Below are positions 43,131-53,735 of a DNA stretch of 64,000 nt, piece by piece. The position numbers were made by a program, and so were the translations under genes. Source of the DNA: Nematopogon swammerdamellus (lineage: Eukaryota > Arthropoda > Insecta > Lepidoptera > Adelidae). The first letter of the stretch is position 1. The number at the start of each line of letters is the position of its first letter. The notes beneath the pieces were generated by a model, which saw nothing but the letters and a program-made list of their open reading frames with translations, searched no databases and was not told the origin of the DNA. The DNA lies in NCBI GenBank assembly GCA_946902875.1, contig OX336351.1, forward strand, positions 5,355,142-5,419,141, in the 5' to 3' direction.

Positions 43131-43513
43131 TTTTTTTTTTATGGAAACTGACACGGTTGGCTACATCACAACGTCCGTGATGTCAGCCCATAACACCGGG
43201 TGAACTAGGTGCCATGTCAGTGCTTCCCCCTTTGACCGTGCCGGCTACACTAAACTGGTCGGAAAACACAAACTATTTACATAGCCGTTTAGACCGACGT
43301 TTCATTCAGTGCGGTGGTACCAACCCGGGCGGGTTAAACCCTACCACCAAGTAAGATTAGGAGGGAAGGGACCTACAGTTTTACGAGGAATCCGAACCTC
43401 GGTCAGCCTCCAACGGTCAGCGGTCACCCATCCAAGTACTGACCGCACCCAGCGTTGCTTAACATTCAATAGCGACAGTTGACTGTCTGCACCACTGAGC
43501 TATCGAGGCTGAC
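43131..43513 (-). repeat. SINE, 5S-headed type, full length (reference copy)
   Basis: Poly(T), tail, body, ccgaacctcggtcagcctcc, 5S-like ccaagtactgaccgcaccc, gcgttgcttaac and head end accactgagctatcgaggct-gac. It is the closest relative of the truncated copy at 1236-1559. Confidence 0.92.
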
Positions 43514-45012
43514 TTTGAATTTGTCCCCAAAATTGACTGCCAAAATGGAAATTTACGCTGTACGTCCGTGATTGGGTCGTCAAACTCCATAATGTAAATT
43601 TAAACTTTTTTCGTCCAATATATTCATAGAAAATAATCTGAGACAGACAGGCAGACCGCCAGTTGAGATTATGCACTTTACACCATTTTATATGCAGCTC
43701 GTGTATTAAAGTTGTGTAAAATAAACGTACAAGGGCTTACCTCAGCGGCAATACGAGAAAAGAGGGAAAGACAAATGAAAAGGGAAAGTACTTAGGTAAT
43801 CGTACGTTGGTATCTCTTAACGCTTCCGGGTTGGCAAAACAATGTTACAAGTATGTGACGATGGATGAACTTGGAAGGGACGTTATCTGGTTGACCTGCT
43901 ATGTAATCTTGAGACAACGGAACTGATCTCCTAAGAAAGAAAGCGAAAAAACGATCAATTAAATTATTTTACGGAGGTCATAATTTTTATTTTAAGTAGG
44001 ATCTGCGTCGTTTTTGAATATGCCGGTACAATCTCTAAGGCCGATTCCTCCTTCCTCTAATTATTGAGGAGACAGATCTTATAACAGAAATCTGAATCTA
44101 TGTTTTGAGGCACCCGACGATATGTTTAACGCGATCCCGCCGTCCCCTTTCCACCTCCGCGCCACGCCCGCTGGGCAGGGATTGCATCACTACACGCCAG
44201 GGCAAGTACAGTTTATGTACAAACGATTACACACACATGGAGCCAATATACGTTTAATACATGTTTAATACGTTGACCTTTACTGGCACGCATTCTAAAG
44301 ATCTACACATCTAGGGGGCACAGCCCAATGATATTATAAGTTAAAAGGACGTAGATAGGTTATCTGAGCTCCCAAGCGGCACATTAAATACAAGACCACA
44401 GTCCTGTCTGAAGTTAGTCGCCTACCAACTACGCACGCACGCGTTCGGACCGCTAACCACGAGCCGCTAACACATCGAAAATGCCGTCGTGTGTAATGAG
44501 ATTCTGCAAGAGTATTCGAGTCGGCGCATCACTTTATAGTTCTTCCTCTCAACTTTTCAAGGACGTGCCATGTGTGAGCACTGAATTTCATATAGATAAC
44601 GTATCTTTCCTAAAATATCATTGGCACAGCCAGTCCAAAATAATTTAACACGTAAAGCAATAGCTTTTATTTAATACCGCTACTCGGTTGAAGTGTTCCC
44701 TGTACGGTCGGAGCTTCGAGCGGCGAAAGTTTCTTCAAAATGTACCGCCCTCTAGCGGATATTAAGTGAATAAATTGTGCTTTACGTCACGCTGCCGTGC
44801 CGACGCTACACAACCCATACTCCACTAAATCTCTCCACAAACTTTGCTTTATAACTTTATAACCGACAAAAATGTTCGAACGAACGAAACATTCAAACGT
44901 GACAGCGCAGCGTTCTTGCTGGTCAGCTTGAAAGAAGTTGGAAATATTTTGTTGCATGAAGACAGTTCTCGAATTTAAATTTCGAATAATAAATTCGAGG
45001 TGCACAATTATA
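43514..45012. other. Intergenic with a short LINE scrap
   Basis: 44098-44206 (tttaacgcgatcccgccgtc, cctttccacctccgcgccac) matches the coding segment of 1559-2440 near 2090-2160. The rest has no gene. 44440-44470 has a cgcacgcacgcg run. Confidence 0.55.
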
Positions 45013-45165
45013 GTTTTTTGGTTTCCGTACAAGTACGTTAGCCTATTACTAAGCCTGCGCGGTCCGTCCGTCTGTCCGTCTGTCTGTCGGAGGGTTTGTA
45101 TCTTTTGAACCTTAAATAGCTAGCCGGTTGAAATTTTCACAGAATATGTGTTATTATGGCGAAGA
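45013..45165 (+). repeat. Dispersed repeat K, partial
   Basis: ggtttccgtacaagtacg, a gtccgtccgtctgtccgtct run and gttgaaattttcacagaata. Cut off by the LINE fragment that follows. Confidence 0.8.
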
Positions 45166-45540
45166 AATATTTTTTTTTATACTACGCGCGACATGTGGCG
45201 CTGAGCCATCCATAAGGTGTCTAACGACGCCCATGGACATTGGGTCGTACGCGGGGATTGCGAATGCCATGCCGGCCTGATAGGTGCCTATTCACGCCTC
45301 TCATATAGGACCCGAGACTATACTTGGGGGGAAATATGTGGGCAGGGAGAGCGTTCCAGAGTTTACCAGTTCTGTGGAGGAAAGATCTGCAGAACCGATT
45401 AGTACGCATCCGTGGTAATTCCAGCGTAAAGGGATGCATTGCCCAGTGCGCGTTTTGCGTAGGTGGAAAGGGGACGGCGGATCGCGTTAAACAGCTCCTC
45501 CGAGCATTCCCCGTGGAATAAGCGATAGAACACACTAAGG
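45166..45540 (-). pseudogene. LINE 3' end, J family, longest in-frame tail
   Basis: The minus-strand ORF 45221-45535 reads HPFTLELPRMRTNRFCRSF and LHRTGKLWNALPAHIFPP in one frame. This confirms that the frame break at 2175 is an error of the 1559-2440 copy. Poly(T) and the gcgctgagccatccataagg terminus lie at the left. 5'-truncated; it appears inserted in a K repeat. Confidence 0.82.
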
Positions 45541-45567
45541 GCGTCTATTAAAAAAAAATAACAGTAA

Positions 45568-45990
45568 AAAATCGGTCAAGTGCGAGTTTTACTCGCGCAC
45601 GGAGGGTTCCATATATCCGCTTACTATACCTGTCAAAAAACTATATCTGTCTATCGCTTGTCTTTCTAAAATGCACAATATAAAAGCCTGTGGCGCCCTC
45701 TATTATTCAGTAGCGTGACTAATCGATTCTTAGCACGCATCTTGTATGTGGAACCGCAATTTTTTTTTACTTTTTGCTTTTTTTGTGGTTTCTTGGCACA
45801 TCCGCCATATTAACACATATTCTGTGAAAATTTCAACCGGCTTGCTATTACGGTTAAAAATATACAGCAATCAGACATAGATAGACGACACGTAGGCTGG
45901 TAATAGGCTTCGGTATAGATACGAAACCCCTTACCAGAAACGTAGTACGGAAATCTCGGTGCGCCAGTTCGACTCGCACTTGGCCGCTTT
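45568..45990. repeat. Dispersed repeat K, with end modules at both sides
   Basis: tcggtcaagtgcgagtttta at the left and gttcgactcgcacttggccg at the right are inverted relatives of the K end module. Between them the K body reads in minus orientation (tctgtgaaaatttcaaccgg). Confidence 0.7.
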
Positions 45991-47589
45991 TCAATCCACT
46001 CCAAAAAGGAGGGAGTCTACGTCTTCTAGAAACTTATACAAGTTGCTTTTTGCGACGATGAAGACGATTGAGAAAAACGCAATCAACAGTTTCCAATAAT
46101 TGTATCTACCGATACTTTAGGCCAATTATTTTTTCCCGCGCCGCAGAGCCGACCCAAATTCATCCGAGGCGGCCACATTTTAAAGGGGTCACTTAAACTA
46201 TTCGGACATTAAGGCCGGAATGCGACCCTCAGCCGAGATTCTGAAATTAACTGACATTACTCGACCCCTTGACCGCAGTCGGAGCTATGAGTACAAACCT
46301 TTTGCATTCCAACCTATTTTGTGTGGGAGCGTCCCAATTTAAAGCTCCTTAAGCCAGGCTGTAGTGGGATAACTTGGATGCTGAAGTGGACTCGGAGACG
46401 GACTTTGAATTAAGGTAAACTAATAGGTCTCTCTCTCTCTCTATGTTGGTAATATCTTCGCATGTAAGCATTATAAGATTTGGAGGGGTCCTCAGTATTG
46501 TAGTTTCGAGTATGTACACTCCGCTTAGACAACACAATACACAAATATTTTGAACAAATTTTTTATTTGTATTTATTGTTTATTGTACACCATTTTATTA
46601 TAAAATAAGGTACAAAAGGTAGGCTTAATGCAGATCTACATTATATTCAAGCAAACATTTGGGATGTGGTAAAGGTTGTCAAAGTAAACGCATGGATAAT
46701 GTGAGATAATAATAACATAAATAGGTATGAATAATATATATGTGTACATATGCTTATTATTACATAGTATTTATGCAATATAGAAAATGGCATACACATG
46801 GCAGCGGCTGTAAAGCATCAGGACACGGCTAGTCCCTAACCCAGACACATGCTGAGCTGCGACCAATTTTTACATAGGTTAGGTAGGTATGTAATTAAAT
46901 TAAATTAATGTAAAATTTTAATAGCTGTAGGTAATGTAACTATGTCAACTAAACATATTTTTATTAATTTTTTTATTTAATTAATGATTGTATACCAACG
47001 CACTTCATCGAAATCCTGTCGGATGAGGATGCCATGCCACCATGCCTAGTTGGCATTCTTATCATAGTATACAGATCTGGCTGAAATGTATAAACGAAAT
47101 ATATTTGAATTCATAATGCCGTATATAAAATATAATAAATAAAAAATAATTTCAAAAGTTGTACTTAAATTTTTAAAGTAACGATAAGTTTTCAAAGTAA
47201 AATTTTAATTATTGATTAAAATTTCATATCCATTCCATATCAAACGCCCAAATACAACATTGAACAAAATCACAACTCAGAGAAAATTCTAGTCCGCGTT
47301 CCTAATTTGCATGAAGAAGCAACAGGAGTGCTAGTGACAGCTTCGGAGCTGTAATAATTATTCAATGAAATAAAAATTTAGTTAATTTTTTTTTTCTGAC
47401 TCAATATTAACCCTTTGAGTCCCACACTTTGAAAATTGTGAAAATGGTATTAAATAAATAACCACAGCACTATTCACATACGTCACGCGCAGACAATCTA
47501 TAACATTTTGGCAAAATTAACTAAAACACAAATATTACACGTTGTAATTAAGAGTATGTTATAGTAGTCGACATTGCTAAGAAAAGAAA
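45991..47589. other. Intergenic with a LINE-tail repeat V copy
   Basis: 46565-46690 (tattgtacaccattttatta, ggtacaaaaggtaggc, gggatgtgg) has a relative at 51003-51115. A short (ct)n run lies at 46427-46442. No gene. Confidence 0.45.
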
Positions 47590-48057
47590 AAAAACTGACC
47601 AAACGCGAGTCGGACTCGCCTACCGAGGGTTTCGTACCACCACGTAATTGGCTGGTTTTATTTTGTTGTTTTACTTTGGAGTTTGCACTATAATTACACC
47701 AAGTTTAACGCTTCTATGTATTACTGTTTTTACAATAGAGAAAAAATATTAAACCCTCACCCCATCCATCGTTGACCACAATAATATTTTAATAGGTTTG
47801 GACGTGAGACTGTCCAATGCTTATATGAGAAACAGCGTCGCCGAGCTCCGCGGGTAGCGGAGGGGGCGGCGCGCGCTCTGATTGGGTGGTATCGGGCGGT
47901 ATCGCGCTCTGATTGGTTGGTAACGAATGGAATTTGTACGTTTATACAAACGTCGTGTTACCCTGACGGGGGGAAGGTCCGACGTCCTTACCTAATAAAA
48001 TGTTCTTGGTTGACCATTTTGATAAATGGCGTTGGCTCTTCCCCAGGGCCCAGTAAA
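47590..48057. other. K-end scrap and a GC-rich patch with CCAAT-like words
   Basis: 47595-47632 (gcgagtcggactcgcctacc) is a K end module. 47840-47935 is GC-rich and carries gcgctctgattggg and gcgctctgattggt as a direct repeat. ATTGG is a reverse CCAAT box. No gene was found next to it. Confidence 0.4.
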
Positions 48058-48235
48058 AAATTAAGGCAAATTTTGAATTTTTGATTTTTATTATAATTTG
48101 GTGGCAACCGCTATAATAACCCATATTTTGTGAAAATTTCAACAGACTACCTATAACGGCTCAAAAGATACAGCCTTCGAACGGACGGACAGACATACAG
48201 GCAGAGACAGACGGCGTATGCTTAGTAACACGCGT
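48058..48235 (-). repeat. Dispersed repeat K, partial, reverse orientation
   Basis: cccatattttgtgaaaattt, caacagactacctataacgg and an acggacggacagacatacag run, ending gacggcgtatgcttagtaac. Confidence 0.75.
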
Positions 48236-48591
48236 CGAATATTACATTGCATGTTACTTGCAATGCGCTACCTAGACTATACGCTACGTGTATATACGGT
48301 TTTCCCATCCGTAAACACACGTACTCGCCGATTCTGGCGTCGAGCAAGTTTTGCAAACGAAGTTTGAGGTTTGAACACATTACCTAGGTCCCAACAGGAA
48401 CTTGGATGTTTGTTCTACTGGTATCTACTTCTCCTATCTCATCAGTTGCTGCTTTGCTCCTTTACAGCTTAACGATTAACAATTTAGTAACACTAAGTTT
48501 TTATTTAAGACTATGTATGTATTTTAAGGTACTGTCCTGTTAAAAACAGTCTAAAATTTCCTCGCATTTCTATGTTTATTTTTATTTTTAT

Positions 48592-48947
48592 TCAAACTGA
48601 CACGGTTGCCTACATCACCTACCTACAATATCCGTGATGTCAGCCCATAACACCGGGTGAACTAGGTGCCATGTCAGTGCTTCCCTTAATTTCATATCGG
48701 CTACACTGAACTGGACGGAAAACACGAACTATTTACATAGCCGTTTCGGCCGAGACGTTTCATTCAGTGTGGTAGGGTTTATCCCGCTCGGTTTGTCGTA
48801 GGGTTTATCCCGCTTGTTCGAATAGTTTGCGAAACGTGGTGGTCGGTGTTGTGCTGTAATTTACTAATACTTGCAGCACAACACCGATTACTCTGCTTAC
48901 CCCTATTGTCGGGATACAGCGTGTGTGATATGTATGTATGTATGTAT
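48592..48947. repeat. Chimeric SINE: body (minus) joined to C-type 3' half (plus)
   Basis: 48592-48775 is the shared SINE tail and body on the minus strand (caaactgacacggttgccta to cattcagtgtgg). 48812-48947 is the C-type 3' half on the plus strand (cgaaacgtggtggtcggtgt to a tatgtatg tail). The join contains two copies of gtagggtttatcccgct. Confidence 0.75.
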
Positions 48948-48951
48948 CGCA

Positions 48952-49024
48952 TGAGCTCGCACGTCTTTGTGCGACAGAGACGATGCTCTATAACCGCATT
49001 GTCTCTTTTTAAAGCCCGATGTAC
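48952..49024. repeat. Half copy of the 21631 foldback MITE
   Basis: gctcgcacgtctttgtgcga, gacagagacgatgctctata and cattgtctctttttaaagcc match the right arm. Confidence 0.75.
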
Positions 49025-49072
49025 ATTACTTACTTCTTCTCTTCTTTACTTACTCTCATCACCCAAAGGTTG

Positions 49073-49230
49073 ACTGGAAGAAATCACTTAAAGTGATAAG
49101 TCCGCCTTTGCACGCTACTTTTCTCTTGCTCTGTGTGAATTATTGTAAATTTGTATTGTTCTTCTGTATGTTATCTTCTGTCTTGTGTATCTCTGTGTTT
49201 TTGTGTGCAAGCATTTCTATTCTTTTCTAT
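49073..49230 (+). repeat. LINE-tail repeat W
   Basis: ctggaagaaatcacttaaag, tgataagtccgcctttgcac and a T-rich end; reverse complement of 29045-29207. Confidence 0.65.
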
Positions 49231-49245
49231 CGTACTGTACCTTAT

Positions 49246-49432
49246 CAGTTGGTAGGGTTTAACCCACCCGGATTGATACCAACCATAGTATATATATAGT
49301 CGAATGTATGTTTTCCGTCTAATTCATATGTAGCCGGCACGGCCAAAGGAAAGCACAGACATGGCACCTAGTTCATCAATGTGATATTGGCTGGCATCAC
49401 GGATATGTATGTGATGTAGCGAACCGTGTCAT
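49246..49432 (+). repeat. SINE body and tail, diverged
   Basis: ttggtagggtttaacccacc, tgttttccgtctaattc, gcacagacatggcacctagt and a tail gatgtagcgaaccgtgtca plus poly(T). Confidence 0.75.
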
Positions 49433-50139
49433 TTTTTTATTAAAAAAACGAAGGGTAACAATACCTTTTCACGGTGACATTAATAATCACACGGAACCAT
49501 AGAACCAGCTAAATAATTAATAATAAGTTAATTCAGGAAATTCTCACGAGCTTATGTTCACAAATATTTTATGAATAGGGATACCCACCATAATTCTACT
49601 GAAATGAATATGAATTTCGTTGATAACATTTTCCCAAATCTGAAAGTACAAATTCGGTCCGGCAGCAGCGTGCAATAACCAACGACGTCACGTTCCAACC
49701 GACATCTGGATCGCTACTCCCGTTATATCTGCTTGGAGAGTGTCAGGTTGGTCGCCGCACCTCCGCCTCCCCTCCCTCACCCACCCTCCCCGCCGCTCGC
49801 CCCGCTTCACCTGCGGCTGCGGTCGGCGCGATGGCCGCCATTCTGAGGCCGCTTTGCGGAGTTTAAATTTAGAACACAATTTGGATAATATTTAACAAGA
49901 GGTGATTTTGAATTTGGAAATGGATTACCTATAAGTGCGCAGAAAAGTAGTTTTAAAATTAGAATTCCGTTGGTTGATTAATTAAAGGTTATCGGAATTA
50001 CCTTAAATATTGTATAGCTTGCAAATGCTCTGATAATTTTATTAACAGAGCATAACAGCTGAATAATTGCACGTAAATTCCGGTGATGCAATTTCGGCGG
50101 AATTATAATGCTAATATTATAATAGCCCTGTGAGTTATT
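49433..50139. other. Intergenic with a GC-rich patch
   Basis: 49690-49865 is distinctly GC-rich (cctccgcctcccctccctc, gcggctgcggtcggcgcga, atggccgccattctg). It could be a promoter-like CpG patch or part of an unrecognised exon. I see no splice or coding evidence. Confidence 0.4.
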
Positions 50140-50442
50140 TTTATGGAAGCTGACATGGTTTACTAGTACAACACCCATGATGTCAGCACGTACAACATCT
50201 TGATGAACTAGATGCCACGTCAGTGCTGCGCTTTGATCGTGCCGGCTAAACTGAACTGAATGGAAAACACCAAATATTTATAGAGCCGCTTCTAGATTAC
50301 ATTCAGTGCGGTGGTGTCAATCTGGTCAAGCCCTACAAACTTGTAATGTAAGGGAAGGGCAGCCAGGTTCTACGGTTTTACGTGATCCACGGACAGCCTC
50401 AACAGTCGCACGGTCACATATCCAAGGTCTAGTCACGCCCAG
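50140..50442 (-). repeat. SINE, 5S-headed type, diverged
   Basis: atggaagctgacatggttta, gtgccggctaaactgaactg, cagtgcggtggtgtcaatct and cacggtcacatatccaaggt keep the family order with about 20% change by eye. Confidence 0.75.
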
Positions 50443-50496
50443 GTATATTGTATGTTAACCTTAAACATTTATTTAAAAGCTGACAGTCTATTTTAC

Positions 50497-50610
50497 GTCT
50501 TCGTCATTATCAGCCCGCATCAGTCCACTACTGGGCATAGGTCTCTCTCAAGGCGTACCATCATACGCGGTTTTCCGGTCTTATCATCCATCCACTAACA
50601 GCTACCTTTT
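50497..50610 (-). pseudogene. LINE C-terminal scrap (RTE-like)
   Basis: On the minus strand the segment ends with a reading containing R-P-M-P-S-S-G-L-M-R-A-D, a phrase typical of the last residues of lepidopteran LINE polymerases (cagtccactactgggcatag on the plus strand). Too short to classify firmly. Confidence 0.5.
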
Positions 50611-51002
50611 TAGGTTGTCTGTCCACCTAGGCAAGGGCCATACGTTTACTTGTACGTGGCCTCCATTCAAGCACCTTTCTACCCAAGCAGTTGTTTCAGA
50701 TCAGTGCTTCTGAATTTGAGAAAAACCAAAAACTTCATCTGAAAACGATTTGAAACATACGAAGTTTGTCTCTAGCTTCTGGAATTGGCCCCAAAGTGAC
50801 CCAGCCACAAATCTGGGATCCAGTTACCTAACAGGCGATTACACAGTGTTCTAGTATAGATGTAAGAGGCTGAGCAGCATCAAATTAAAGACTAGATCCT
50901 TGCTAATAGCATTCTGACAGAAATAAATAATCTTGAGAAACTGTTCGATGTATCTGTGACACAAACAAAATATTTCTTATATTTTGTGAGAAATAATGAA
51001 AT

Positions 51003-51115
51003 TAAAATATACTTTATTGTACACCACTGCATAAAAGGGTTACAAAAGGCGTGATGCCCTGAGGCATTCTTTACGAACTAACCGTTGGGATGTGGAAAAC
51101 ACGTAGGGGCGGACA
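51003..51115 (+). repeat. LINE-tail repeat V
   Basis: tactttattgtacaccactg, ggttacaaaaggcg and accgttgggatgtgg recur in order at 46585-46690. Confidence 0.55.
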
Positions 51116-51215
51116 ATTCAGTACCAAAGAGGGAACAGCGGTATGAAATATAAATACACAGAAATATAAATCGACATATAAAATCATTACTCTGTATAGA
51201 GAACGCGCGGAAAAA

Positions 51216-51228
51216 AGGTCATTGACCT
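51216..51228. promoter_or_regulatory. Perfect palindromic ecdysone-response-element sequence
   Basis: aggtcattgacct fits the EcR/USP inverted-repeat-1 consensus RGKTCANTGAMCY at every position. No neighbouring gene is recognised, so function is unproven. A site this specific is expected by chance only about once per megabase. Confidence 0.4.
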
Positions 51229-51237
51229 TAGAGCGTT

Positions 51238-51354
51238 AGCTCCCTTGCACAAACGTAGCGCGCAAATCGCCATCTCTCTCTTACGTCGTGTTTGCCGCAA
51301 ACTCAGCACAAGAGAGAGATGGCATTTTGTGCGCCCCGTTTGTGCAAGTGAGCT
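51238..51354. repeat. Hairpin MITE with 45-bp arms
   Basis: 51238-51282 (agctcccttgcacaaacg, gccatctctctctt) and 51311-51354 (agagagagatggcat, cgtttgtgcaagtgagct) are inverted around a 28-base loop. Confidence 0.85.
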
Positions 51355-51358
51355 TGTA

Positions 51359-51624
51359 GAGAGCGTTCCAACTAAATCTTTCCTTCGCCGTTATGTTGGC
51401 TCCACTGCCAGTTTCACTGTCATTGCTTAAATTCCTGTTGCCAGATTGTGAAGATTATATTACCTAATAATGTAATAGGTATTTAACGTATAATAAATGC
51501 GGTAAATACTGATAATTACGGGTAAATCTGTACACATATCAACCCTCAACGCTGTTTTGACAGATAGACAGTGGAGCCAACATAACGGCGAAGGGAAGAT
51601 TTATATGGAACATGGAACGCTCTC
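51359..51624. mobile_element. TIR MITE with TA target duplication
   Basis: 266 bp. gagagcgttcc at the left and ggaacgctctc at the right are inverted and extend about 50 bp inward (cgccgttatgttggctccac against gtggagccaacataacggcg). TA flanks both ends (51357-51358, 51625-51626), the Tc1/mariner-type duplication. No transposase. Confidence 0.85.
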
Positions 51625-52105
51625 TAAACAGAGATCACATTGTTTGACAGATAAAATGTCAAATTTTAATGATAGTTATTACCCCCACGTTTCCAAACTA
51701 AAACGAAAAGTAGTATTGTATTTATTTATAAAGTTGCACGCATACACAAAATTATTACCTACATACATAGATACAAGATGGTTTACATTACTCGTCAATT
51801 TACAAATTATTTATTGAAGTATTAACATTTTCTTTTAATTTTTTCTTCTTTAAAATAGTATAATGGTTGGGTGCATGTGTGTGCGTTGAGTAATTTTAGA
51901 TCATGTCAGTTACGCGTTATTGTCACGAAGTATATTTAATCGTCTACCTGTGATACAGCCTAATAGCTAGTATACATTTATGTGATAGGAAATAATTTAA
52001 CGCAGAGGTGTCTAATACAACTATTTATAATTGATTTTTTCTTTATTTGTAATGATACCTCATTTTCCGGGAAAAAATAATTTTGAAATTGATTTGACCA
52101 TGTAT
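51625..52105. other. Intergenic, nothing seen
   Basis: AT-rich with no pairable repeat. The 86-codon ORF starting at 51557 overlaps the MITE arm and is not convincing. Confidence 0.4.
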
Positions 52106-52395
52106 AATTTTTTTTTTTATTGGAAACACGACAATGGCGCCGAGGCACCCGTGAGGTGTCTAACGGCGCCCATGGACATTCGGTCGTATTCGTTGCGAAT
52201 GCCATGCCGGCCTGACAGGTGCCCATTCACGCCCCTCTTGAAGGACCCGAGACTGTACTTGGGGGGAAATATATGAGCAGGGAGAGCGTTCCAGAGTTTA
52301 CCGGTTCTGGAGCAACCGTCCACCAGGACCTGAATGCTACGCCCATGTAGGAAGTCGGCGACCCAGTCACAGAGGCCAGAAGGAAGGATAATATT
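52106..52395 (-). pseudogene. LINE J family with an in-frame internal deletion
   Basis: The minus-strand ORF of about 100 residues joins two non-adjacent parts of a LINE polymerase. GLCDWVADFLHGRSIQVLVD comes from the RT palm/thumb (upstream of the YxDD region in this group) and is followed at once by RTGKLWNALPAHIFPPKYSL from the extreme C terminus. About a few hundred codons, including the RT active site, are missing, yet the frame stays open to GHLSGRHGIRN. The junction is at 52312/52313. The left end has poly(T) and the family terminus. It is non-functional as a polymerase. Confidence 0.8.
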
Positions 52396-52544
52396 ACATT
52401 TTATATATTTAATGTGTTCACACAAGTATAGGTAGCTGTTTATCTATCTAGCATGCAGTTATGTGCATGTTTTATTAATAAGTAGGACACTTATTTTGCT
52501 ACTACCTACTTATGTACATTTCACTATATTAATCGACTCTTAAA

Positions 52545-52650
52545 CATCCAAAGGTTGCCTGGAAGAAATCTCTGTAAGGGATGGCGCCTCATTTAAATGT
52601 TCTAATTTGATTATTGCTGTTAAATGTTTCTTGGAGCAATAAAGTATTTT
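52545..52650 (+). repeat. LINE-tail repeat W, third copy
   Basis: catccaaaggttgcctggaa, gaaatctctgtaagggatgg and gcaataaagtattttgg follow the W order. Confidence 0.6.
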
Positions 52651-52675
52651 GGCTAAGCTCAAATAGCAGTGGACT

Positions 52676-52998
52676 GTGTACGTCAGCCGAAAAGACCGTT
52701 GGAGTAACCGTGTCCTACACTGGCGGCCGTGGACAAAACTTTCTTTTCTATCATTTTGTTTTGATTTACGTTTTTTGTTTATAGACGTCCGGAGATACCA
52801 GCCTTTCGGCTACAAAATCCAGACGTCTACTACCTGCACTCTTGCGGCCGTGGACAGGAAAACGGAGTGTGGGCAGACCACCCGCTAGGTGGGACAACGA
52901 CATTAAGTATGCTGGCGGAAAGCAGTGGCTTCGTACCGCTGGCTGAAGGCCGGGAGGATTGGAGGAAAATTAGAGAGGCGTATATCCAGTAGTGCACG
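52676..52998 (+). pseudogene. RTE-type LINE C-terminal fragment split by a 108-bp hairpin insertion
   Basis: The plus strand encodes RWSNRVLHWRPWT up to 52735 and, after an insertion, the GKRSVGRP-like / W-D-N-D-I-K region and EDWRKIREAYIQ up to 52992, the same C terminus as at 27945-28195. The 13-bp repeat gcggccgtggaca lies at 52723-52735 and 52844-52856, flanking the insert. The insert holds 12-bp inverted arms (tagacgtccgga, tccagacgtcta). Frame changes in the second half make it inactive. Confidence 0.75.
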
Positions 52999-53404
52999 CA
53001 TACGCGCTGACTGACTGACTATCTGTGTAATCACGAAATAACCGCAAATCTGGAAACTTCCATCCAGATTCATTTTATTTCAGTGTCTAAAATCCCCTGT
53101 GATAACTTGCAAATGGAGTTTGCTAGTTTTTAAAGGCATTTTAGCAGGCTTTAGGTACTTTAGAAGGCTTTTCTCTGGAGTTTTTATTCTATTTGCGTTC
53201 CGTCCCCAACATGCTCTACCGTATCTACAAAGTCTGTTTATTTAAATGAGCTAGGGGATGCAGACGAATTAAAAATAAAGCATTTGTTAATGGAACGCGT
53301 GGTCTCAGTTTAGCATGGGAGAAAGGATTGCCAGGAGTTTGCTGCTTTAAGCTTAGGAATAAGCTAGGAATCTCTAAGCGTTTGTATTTTGTCAAAGAGA
53401 TCCT

Positions 53405-53735
53405 TTTTTTTTAGGGTTCCGTATCTGCCGTACTGGACCCTATTACTAAGCCTTACGCCGTCTCTCTGTCTGTCCGTGTGTCCGAGGGCTGTATCCCTTG
53501 AACCGTAATAGGTAGCCCGTTAAAATTTTCACAGAATATGTGTTATTATGGCCGATAATAGAACTTAGTAACTTCAGTATTTGATATTAATTTCAACTTT
53601 GATATCTCTACCCGTTCCTGAGAAAAAAGGTCTTGATAGACAGACAGCCAGCCAGACAGACAGACAGACGGATAAAAAAGTGATCCTATAAGTAAGGGTT
53701 CCGTTTTTTCCTCCTTTGAGGTACGGAAACCTAAA
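53405..53735 (+). repeat. Dispersed repeat K and a related end module
   Basis: 53405-53570 matches the K start (gggttccgtatctgccgtac, ttgaaccgtaataggtagcc). 53620-53735 is a second module with a cagacagacagacagacgg run and ccgttttttcctcctttgag. Confidence 0.8.
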
